Part shown: piece after piece, positions 43,301 to 48,074 of the stretch
Layout of the letters: each line of letters starts with the position of its first letter
Numbering within the stretch: position 1 is the first letter of the stretch
Assembly: GCA_017436865.1 (NCBI GenBank)
Contig: JAFSCH010000059.1
Location: 1-48,074, forward strand
DNA from: Lachnospiraceae bacterium
Lineage (GTDB): Bacteria > Bacillota > Clostridia > Lachnospirales > Lachnospiraceae
Length of the DNA stretch: 48,074 bases
Direction: 5' to 3'
Notes under the pieces: model-generated
The model's input: only the letters and a program-made list of their open reading frames with translations
What the model was told of the DNA's origin: nothing
Database searches by the model: none
Program-made: the position numbers and the translations under genes

Positions 43301-43896
43301 AGATATTCGGCGTAAGTGGTGATGATGAGTTGGGAAGAAAAGCTTTTATTATCAATATGATACAGGAGCTGTTAGAGGACCAGAATAGAGCACCTGTCAA
43401 CATTTATATTTTTGATGGAAAAAATCAGGAATTACAGAGTCTGGAGAAGCAGGTTGTATATTATACAACAACACCGGATGATATAAAGTCGCGGTTGAAG
43501 GATTTATTTAAGCTATTGGAAAAACGTCGGGGAAGTAATCTGATACAGGAGCCGTTAGAGTTGTTTATTATTAATGATGAAGCGGTATATGATTTTATTG
43601 GAAATGACACAGAACTGTTCCAGCTTTGTCAAAAGAGCTTAATAGAATATTCAGAATGTAAATTCTCCCTTGCACTTACAAATGTGCCGAATGTCAATTT
43701 ACAGTTTAAAGCAACTCCTTTTGTAAAGATATTAAAGGAGGCAAATAATCTGATTCTCTTTAAGCAGATACAGGACTTAAAGCTCTTTGATCCCGATGTT
43801 CGGATGCGTAATAAATATCATAAGCCATTAGTACAGAATGAGATGTACTTTAAATGTGGTGATTACTTTGGTAAGTATAAGACACCAGAGTGTTAG
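40339..43896 (+). CDS. essC: EssC-type FtsK/SpoIIIE ATPase of T7SSb, 5'-disrupted
   Basis: 1185 residues remain: one hydrophobic helix (about 1-33), a coiled linker, then three ATPase modules. Module 1 has Walker A GTTGSGKSE (about 426) and IIIDFKGGG (about 454); module 2 has VGSSQMGKTN (about 710) and IYLLDFAS; module 3 (about 990) lacks a P-loop lysine. EssC is the motor and substrate receptor of the secretion system. The N-terminal FHA domains are absent, no ribosome binding site precedes the ATG at 40339, and the frame upstream is broken by an insertion and a frameshift. By eye the DNA shifts from GC-richer to AT-richer near 42485, at the start of module 2, like the variable C-terminal half of staphylococcal EssC. 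Confidence 0.88.
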   Translation: MGLMVMMRMSMGGNIMFVLMCIGMGAVSIVMGVINYRNEGTQYKKNIVKRENDYNRYIAGQEEKIQELREKERIISRQKYPSLEEELSYVEDFDARLFEKQKTHEDYLYVRLGEGIVPSQCTISFKEQEYREVDDPLMDYPAKLHEKYAYIEDMPVMLNLTETNAVGFLGDRTHLYQMTKNLILQFCIEHYYQDVKLYLLMGREDKQYFEWARWFRNFREENGMRNFVYDEDSSKTMLEYLYAQLSEREKLKEKEIKEMPTNIVFVYRSELLGEHPVSNYLERAYELGFVFLFFEEFAEKMNPYCSKRIFLNKNEYTGYVQDIMDGEQIQHFCYSRVPIEKAEQAALKMACVYVDEVSLEASLTKNITLYQLLGIMIVYDLDLTQRWNNSKIYNTMAAPLGVKSGDEIVYLDLHEKYHGPHGLVAGTTGSGKSEILQSYILSMATLFHPYEVGFIIIDFKGGGMVNQFRNLPHLNGAITNIDGKEINRSLSSIKAELKSEQPEFMKELISAARIGRSLGVHLILATQKPSGVVNEQIWSNSKFKLCLKVQNQSDSNEVIKSPLAAEIREPGRAYLQVGNNEIFQLFQSAYSGAPVPNGAMGETKRFRISKVELSGRREVIFEQKPTEEKGGNTQLDAIVDYVEEYCKRNHIERLPDICLPPLPEVIPYTMEGYENTGTDICVPIGMYDDPEQQYQGIMDVNFSQGHVFIVGSSQMGKTNMLQNMIRGIAGSYSSNHVQIYLLDFASMILKNFEELKHVGDVITSTEEEKIKNFFKMMEQELVMRKDMLSDMGLSSYSSYLESGQREISQIVIMLDNIGAFRELFPALDDKMVKLVREGAAVGISVVVTAQQSAGLGYRYLSNFSKRFALYCNDSGEYSSVFERCRTSLNSIPGRCLLSMNKSLYEGQVYIAFPAEKEIDKVKEIRAFIKETNQKDSGCGAAKTPVVPTKVTREMLHNMMGGVRNPYAVPLGVNYENMEVDTMNLQNFQIFGVSGDDELGRKAFIINMIQELLEDQNRAPVNIYIFDGKNQELQSLEKQVVYYTTTPDDIKSRLKDLFKLLEKRRGSNLIQEPLELFIINDEAVYDFIGNDTELFQLCQKSLIEYSECKFSLALTNVPNVNLQFKATPFVKILKEANNLILFKQIQDLKLFDPDVRMRNKYHKPLVQNEMYFKCGDYFGKYKTPEC

Positions 43897-43972
43897 ATAA
43901 TAAGGTGATACCTATTTCAGTAATACTGAATGGTATATAGAGAGAGATGTATAAAATAAAGGAGGAAAAAAT

Positions 43973-44341
43973 ATGGATACATCATTAGCAACAAACGGAA
44001 TGCCAGAGTTAACATTATCAGGACTGGCAACAACAGACACAGTAGGTGGATCTTCTGCTATTGTAAAAAATGCATGTGAGAACTTATACACATATGCCGG
44101 AAATCTGGATACTTTTATTGAAAATCTGATTGCACAAGAAGAAGAGATTTTGCAGAATTGGGAAGGAACCGCAGCTGATATGTTAAGACAGCAGTTCCCT
44201 GGACTCATTGAAGCCTTCAGACAGATTCCACCATCCATCCGTTCTATCTCTGACTGGGCATCTTCAACCATGAACAGTTATGTATCAACAGATGATGCAA
44301 CAGCAGCAAGAATCAGTGAGATTATGGGAGGAACAAGATAA
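43973..44341 (+). CDS. WXG100-family protein
   Basis: 122 residues forming a helical hairpin with the WxG turn in ILQNWEGTAADML (about residue 62). No signal peptide. Such proteins are secreted substrates and co-factors of EssC. AAAGGAGGAAAAAAT precedes the ATG. The stop overlaps the start of the next small gene, so the two are made together and may form a heterodimer. Confidence 0.85.
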   Translation: MDTSLATNGMPELTLSGLATTDTVGGSSAIVKNACENLYTYAGNLDTFIENLIAQEEEILQNWEGTAADMLRQQFPGLIEAFRQIPPSIRSISDWASSTMNSYVSTDDATAARISEIMGGTR

Positions 44342-44661
44342 TGGCAGAATTCAGTGGAGTAAAGCTTACTCAGAATGTAGACAATCAGAGTCAGAAGGCT
44401 GAGCAGTTAGAAAGTATTGTAAAGTCTATCGTAAGCAAGATTGAAGAGATCGATACAGAAATCAAGAGTCTGGTACAGGGTGGTATGGAAGGTAGTTCCG
44501 TTGCTACTATGGCAGGTACTTATATCCAGAATCGAGAAGTAATCAATGATTATGTGAAGAGATTCGCAGCAACAGCATGTGTATTACATGAAAATGCACA
44601 GACTATGAAGACAATCAACCAGAATTCAGACACAGCAGCAGGCGGTGTTACAGGCGCATAA
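44341..44661 (+). CDS. WXG100-like small helical protein
   Basis: 106 residues, two predicted helices separated by a glycine-rich turn (LVQGGMEGSS) in place of WxG. It overlaps the preceding gene by one base and has GGAGGAACAAGATA upstream. Probably the partner of the preceding protein. A hairpin follows at 44677-44698. Confidence 0.78.
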   Translation: MAEFSGVKLTQNVDNQSQKAEQLESIVKSIVSKIEEIDTEIKSLVQGGMEGSSVATMAGTYIQNREVINDYVKRFAATACVLHENAQTMKTINQNSDTAAGGVTGA

Positions 44662-44676
44662 TAATGTAATTATGGG

Positions 44677-44698
44677 AGCCGCCAGTAATGGCGGCTTT
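44677..44698 (+). terminator. Attenuator hairpin after the WXG100 pair
   Basis: AGCCGCC pairs with GGCGGCT around AGTAAT, followed by TT. Probably lowers expression of the large downstream gene relative to the WXG100 pair. Confidence 0.65.
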
Positions 44699-44729
44699 CG
44701 TAACATAGTTAAGAGAGAGGGAATCTGAT

Positions 44730-47024
44730 TTGAGCAGCATATATGATTTTAGAATAAAACAGTCTGTATACAGGCAGGCTTTGGAGATATACCGAAAGAT
44801 GGAAGCATTACTGCAAACGGAGAAAGAGAACCAGCAGAATAATGCTCTGACAATGAAACAGAACTGGTCATCTGTAAGTGCAGACACTTTTTTAAGGGAA
44901 AACAACCTTTTTCTGGAAAATGGTAACTATAGAAGTACGTACGATCAGGTAAAGGAAATGAGAGAAGTAATAGAAGACACTTTACCGGAAGTTAATGCCT
45001 TACTTGCAAGATGCGAAGGATTTCTTGAACAGTTGCAGTCAGACAGTTATGTAGAACCAATAAGACCGACAGAGGATGATACTACCATTAGAAATGGAGA
45101 TATTCTTTCCCTGAATTATGACATGATAGCGGTTATTAAGGATACATGCGATATCATATCAGAGGGGAATCATACACTGAGAGATACTTTAAAGGGGATT
45201 ATGAATGAATGTCGGGGAGAAGTAGACGGAACAGACAGTTATTTAGCAGAATTGGAGACAGCAAGCAAAAAGTTAGACAGAGTACTTAATTACCGGGATT
45301 CCTTTCAAAAGTACGAAGCAGGAATCAGAGCGTTGGAATTTGATATGAATGTCAGATTCAGCGCATTATCACAAAATACGAAAGAGTTATGTGAAATAGC
45401 CGGAATATCGGAAGCAGAGTTAAAAAGCGGAATACAGGATTTAGAGGATATCTATAATCCGTTGTACATGAGTGAGCAGGAATTGGAAGCGGTTATGCAG
45501 CAGTTTCTTGAGGAAGGTAATATTGCAGGAATGCAACAGGTGGCAAATCAGATATTTGCACAGGATATCAGTGAGTGGAATGCAGCGGAGACAGAGTTTA
45601 TAGCGGAAACCTTAAATTATGGATTTGAACAGAATGAAACCGGCATCGTGGAAATATATATGACCAACATGTACAAAGAATCCTATACGGATTTTGTGGA
45701 GATAACGGAATATCACGGTAATCAGGAAGGACCTAAAAAGTACCAGTGTTATTATCATGCGGAGGCGGATACCCAAAAGATACAGCTTGTCATGAACTGT
45801 CTGGATGCAAGGAGTCAGGGAGAGGCGTACTACAGCCTGAACCGAATTCAGAATATGCAGACAGAGGATATCAGGATTGTACAATATAATACCCAAAAAC
45901 CGGAGGGGTATTCCTATGCTGTCAATGCAGAGCAGAAAGATGGCAGTCTGGAAATCATTTTCTCTACTGTAAAACCAAACGGGAAGACATCCGAGCAATA
46001 CCGTATGACAGCATATGATATGCAGGAAGTCATATCCTTTGAAAACGAGGTAGAGCTGGTAATGCTGGGATTTACACCAATGCAAGTAGAAGAAATGCGT
46101 ATAAATATAATGACAGATGAGGAGGTTTTAAAAACATGTGCGTGGATAAACGATAGTTTCAATAACGAGCTTACTGGACTTTCAGTAAATGATATATCTA
46201 ATGTTATAAAGTCAATTAATAATGAGAATATATATTTATCTGATAAGAAGGACAGTATATTTTATAAAGGGAAAGTATATGAAATATATGTTCCAGATTA
46301 TTTAACGGTAAGTATTGATTCACCAGAACCATGGACAGAGGTTGCAAAAATAGAAAAAACCAGTAAAGAGTTTGATTGTATAGAGGCAATTACAGGTTTT
46401 GGATTTGATGATATTGATAGAGTAGGGGAGAATGATAAAGTTGCTTGGACTATTGGACAAACTTGGCTACTAGGATTAGGAGCATTAAATTCAATTAACA
46501 AAGCGACAACATTTAATACAGTATCAATACAACTTTTGGAAAGGAATGATGAACAAAGAGCAGTTATATCAATAAATAATAGTCAAACTAGTGCTACGTT
46601 AACAACGCATGCAGATGGTAAGATACATAGTAGAATGGAAGAACAAAAAGCGGTAGCAGACGATTATAAATCAAATAAGTTTATGTCTGATTATTGTCAA
46701 TATATATATTTACTGGCTAATAATATGTCAGAAGAAGATTGGGATAAAAATGGAGTATATGATATTGTTTATACGGTTGATGAGAGACATTCAGAAAATA
46801 ATTGTATTGGATATATATCATTTGAAAAAGAAAATATGATTTATACTCCTTTAGTGTTTGGTGGGGATACAATGAAGATAGCTATTAGAGATAATTTTTC
46901 TGTTTTTAGTGATTCTACAGAAATATGTGATATATCTGATAAATTGAGTCAATCAAGTATTCTTTCAGAAGAGTATCAAGGATTATTCGAGGAAATAATA
47001 AATCAAGCATATGAAAATGAATAA
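44730..47024 (+). CDS. LXG-like T7SS effector candidate with AT-rich tip
   Basis: 764 residues; starts at TTG with GAGAGAGGG upstream. The first 220 residues are helical with heptad patterns and WSSVSADTFL near residue 49, like the N-terminal export domain of LXG proteins. The middle (to about 460) is GC-richer and acidic; from about base 46115 onwards the gene becomes distinctly AT-rich, giving a 300-residue C-terminal tip of unknown fold with one hydrophobic stretch (TWLLGLGALNSI). Composition change plus two small membrane-protein genes directly downstream fit the polymorphic-toxin layout. No catalytic motif recognised, so toxicity is an inference. Confidence 0.65.
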   Translation: MSSIYDFRIKQSVYRQALEIYRKMEALLQTEKENQQNNALTMKQNWSSVSADTFLRENNLFLENGNYRSTYDQVKEMREVIEDTLPEVNALLARCEGFLEQLQSDSYVEPIRPTEDDTTIRNGDILSLNYDMIAVIKDTCDIISEGNHTLRDTLKGIMNECRGEVDGTDSYLAELETASKKLDRVLNYRDSFQKYEAGIRALEFDMNVRFSALSQNTKELCEIAGISEAELKSGIQDLEDIYNPLYMSEQELEAVMQQFLEEGNIAGMQQVANQIFAQDISEWNAAETEFIAETLNYGFEQNETGIVEIYMTNMYKESYTDFVEITEYHGNQEGPKKYQCYYHAEADTQKIQLVMNCLDARSQGEAYYSLNRIQNMQTEDIRIVQYNTQKPEGYSYAVNAEQKDGSLEIIFSTVKPNGKTSEQYRMTAYDMQEVISFENEVELVMLGFTPMQVEEMRINIMTDEEVLKTCAWINDSFNNELTGLSVNDISNVIKSINNENIYLSDKKDSIFYKGKVYEIYVPDYLTVSIDSPEPWTEVAKIEKTSKEFDCIEAITGFGFDDIDRVGENDKVAWTIGQTWLLGLGALNSINKATTFNTVSIQLLERNDEQRAVISINNSQTSATLTTHADGKIHSRMEEQKAVADDYKSNKFMSDYCQYIYLLANNMSEEDWDKNGVYDIVYTVDERHSENNCIGYISFEKENMIYTPLVFGGDTMKIAIRDNFSVFSDSTEICDISDKLSQSSILSEEYQGLFEEIINQAYENE

Positions 47025-47036
47025 GTGAGGAAAAAT

Positions 47037-47684
47037 ATGAATTATAAAAAAGAAACAATAATTATAATAATTAATATTATAATAACAACAATTTTGCTTC
47101 TTACTTGTGGTATTCCAACAAACATGGAATTGATATTATATCATTGGGGGAATCATATTATATTTATCATATATTTGATTACACTATACATAGCCATTTG
47201 TAAGCTTAATAAACAATTTATAAAGTGGAAAGGTTTTGTATTAGTTCTTATATGTTGGGGATTGAAATATGGAAGTGACTATGTATTAATGAATAGTCAA
47301 GAAGAATTACAGTATAGTTCTGATATGTTTCTAGATTTTATAAAAAATTATAATATTATGAATGATATTGTAATAAAAGAAAGTTTTTTTAAGGTTATTA
47401 TTCAGTTAGGTGTAATAACAATATTTATAACAGTTTCATATATGATGGGAAATATTCATAAATTAAAATTACATATGAACAAAAAATATTTAATGTTATT
47501 AATAATTATGTTAGTAATTTACCTTGTAATTATATATTACAAATATATCACGAAAGAAAACATTAATATTGTAGGTGTATATATTAATCCAATCAGAAAT
47601 ATAAATAGTATTTTTTATTATATTGAAAGTACTACTATATGGCTGTATATAAATGATTTGTTAGTTGTAGAAGAAAAGAAATAA
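47037..47684 (+). CDS. Polytopic membrane protein, candidate immunity factor
   Basis: About 215 residues with five hydrophobic helices and very AT-rich DNA. AGTGAGG lies seven bases before the ATG at 47037; a GTG at 47025 is also in frame. It starts 12 bases after the LXG-like gene, in the position where membrane immunity proteins usually sit. If so, the toxin tip probably acts at the membrane or outside it. No family recognised. Confidence 0.6.
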   Translation: MNYKKETIIIIINIIITTILLLTCGIPTNMELILYHWGNHIIFIIYLITLYIAICKLNKQFIKWKGFVLVLICWGLKYGSDYVLMNSQEELQYSSDMFLDFIKNYNIMNDIVIKESFFKVIIQLGVITIFITVSYMMGNIHKLKLHMNKKYLMLLIIMLVIYLVIIYYKYITKENINIVGVYINPIRNINSIFYYIESTTIWLYINDLLVVEEKK

Positions 47685-47696
47685 GAGGAAATGTTT

Positions 47697-47957
47697 ATGA
47701 TATTAGGAGGTTTATTATTAATAACTCTTTCCTTATTTCATTTGCGTGTAATGATAAAAAATATGAACTCGTTAAAAAAAGGTTGGAAAGAAGTAAATGC
47801 TACGATATTAGAAGAAAGAGAATATAAGTTAGGAGAGGTTTTAACAGATGATTTAGGGGCAAGGGAATTAAAAATAGTTTATTATGTAGGAGAATTGGAA
47901 TATGTGAAATATGTTTCTCGTTCGAATTGGCAGATAGGAGCTTCCTGTATACTTTAA
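47697..47957 (+). CDS. Small DUF3592-like membrane protein, probably truncated
   Basis: 86 residues from the ATG at 47697 (AGAGG eight bases upstream; ATG 47691 also possible). One N-terminal helix, then ATILEERE...IVYYVGELEYVKYVSRSN, resembling DUF3592 proteins, which normally continue with a second strand pair and helix. The frame stops early (ASCIL) about where sequence looking like an insertion-sequence end begins, so it may be cut short. Possible accessory immunity gene. Confidence 0.45.
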   Translation: MILGGLLLITLSLFHLRVMIKNMNSLKKGWKEVNATILEEREYKLGEVLTDDLGARELKIVYYVGELEYVKYVSRSNWQIGASCIL

Positions 47958-47959
47958 AT

Positions 47960-48074
47960 AGGTCAAGAAATTGACATAAAAAAATACCTCAAGTAAATTT
48001 AGATTATTACTGACCTGACCCGTTGGTAAAATCTAAAGAATACAAGAGGTATCTACAATGAATGTTAAAGTAAG
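47960..48074 (+). mobile_element. Possible insertion-sequence left end (partial)
   Basis: Non-coding, with a loose inverted pair AATTTAGATTATTAC...GGTAAAATCTAAAG. A new open frame starts at 48058 (ATGAATGTTAAAGT) after AAGAGGTATCTACA and runs off the window. The position next to a truncated gene fits a transposable element, but the transposase itself is outside the window. Confidence 0.3.

Overview
The window looks like chromosome from a low-GC Gram-positive anaerobe of the class Clostridia, most likely a gut Lachnospiraceae. The supports are AT-rich DNA, strong AGGAGG-type ribosome binding sites, an FliY/CheC-like chemotaxis phosphatase, DegV, the NiaR-controlled nadABC operon, YesN/LytS-type two-component genes and a Firmicutes-type (T7SSb) ESX locus. 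Genus cannot be fixed from the sequence alone.

Region 1 (about 0-16.5 kb) is mostly housekeeping. It holds a 214-bp foldback element, cardiolipin synthase, a zinc-ribbon membrane protein, an orphan cheC-cheY pair, a UDP-sugar pyrophosphorylase, a HAD/inositol-monophosphatase fusion, an AraC regulator, a decayed small-ORF patch, DegV, a thioesterase, an Rpn-type nuclease with a tandem heptad-repeat tail coupled to D-aminoacyl-tRNA deacylase, a degenerate EAL protein, a VWA-like protein, an ABC exporter and a D-2-hydroxyacid dehydrogenase. Copies of a palindromic motif (GTAACT...CTGAATAGTTAC) sit between several of these genes.

Region 2 (16.5-22 kb) is the NAD operon nadA-nadB-nadC-niaR, with a NiaR-like operator over its -35 box. 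It is followed by a small duplicated patch that appears to encode a par/Fst-like type I toxin-antitoxin module. A 41-residue membrane peptide gene and a ~75-nt RNA with a perfect promoter converge on one bidirectional terminator, and the RNA is complementary to the toxin start site. A second, toxin-less copy of the RNA, a truncated tRNA-Lys and two intact tRNA-Lys(CTT) genes lie alongside.

Region 3 (22-30 kb) is a three-component sensor (solute-binding protein, LytS-like kinase, AraC response regulator) in front of a matching ABC importer (lipoprotein, fused permease, ATPase). The layout recalls S. aureus HptARS plus the AfuABC hexose-phosphate importer; a sugar-phosphate substrate is an inference. 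An MgtC-like gene remnant follows, then tatD and ksgA.

Region 4 (32-48 kb) is a type VII secretion locus: PP2C phosphatase, membrane Ser/Thr kinase, Ig-like surface protein, a large helical protein, a leucine-rich-repeat protein, two small helical partner proteins, the EssC ATPase, two WXG100-like proteins, a large LXG-like effector candidate and two small membrane proteins that could be immunity factors. The essC 5' end is visibly damaged: an N-terminal remnant carries a one-base frameshift and is split from the body by a 162-bp palindromic insertion whose removal restores the reading frame. By eye, base composition changes abruptly inside essC and inside both large helical genes, as expected of constant backbones joined to exchanged variable tips. 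The window ends in what may be the edge of an insertion sequence.
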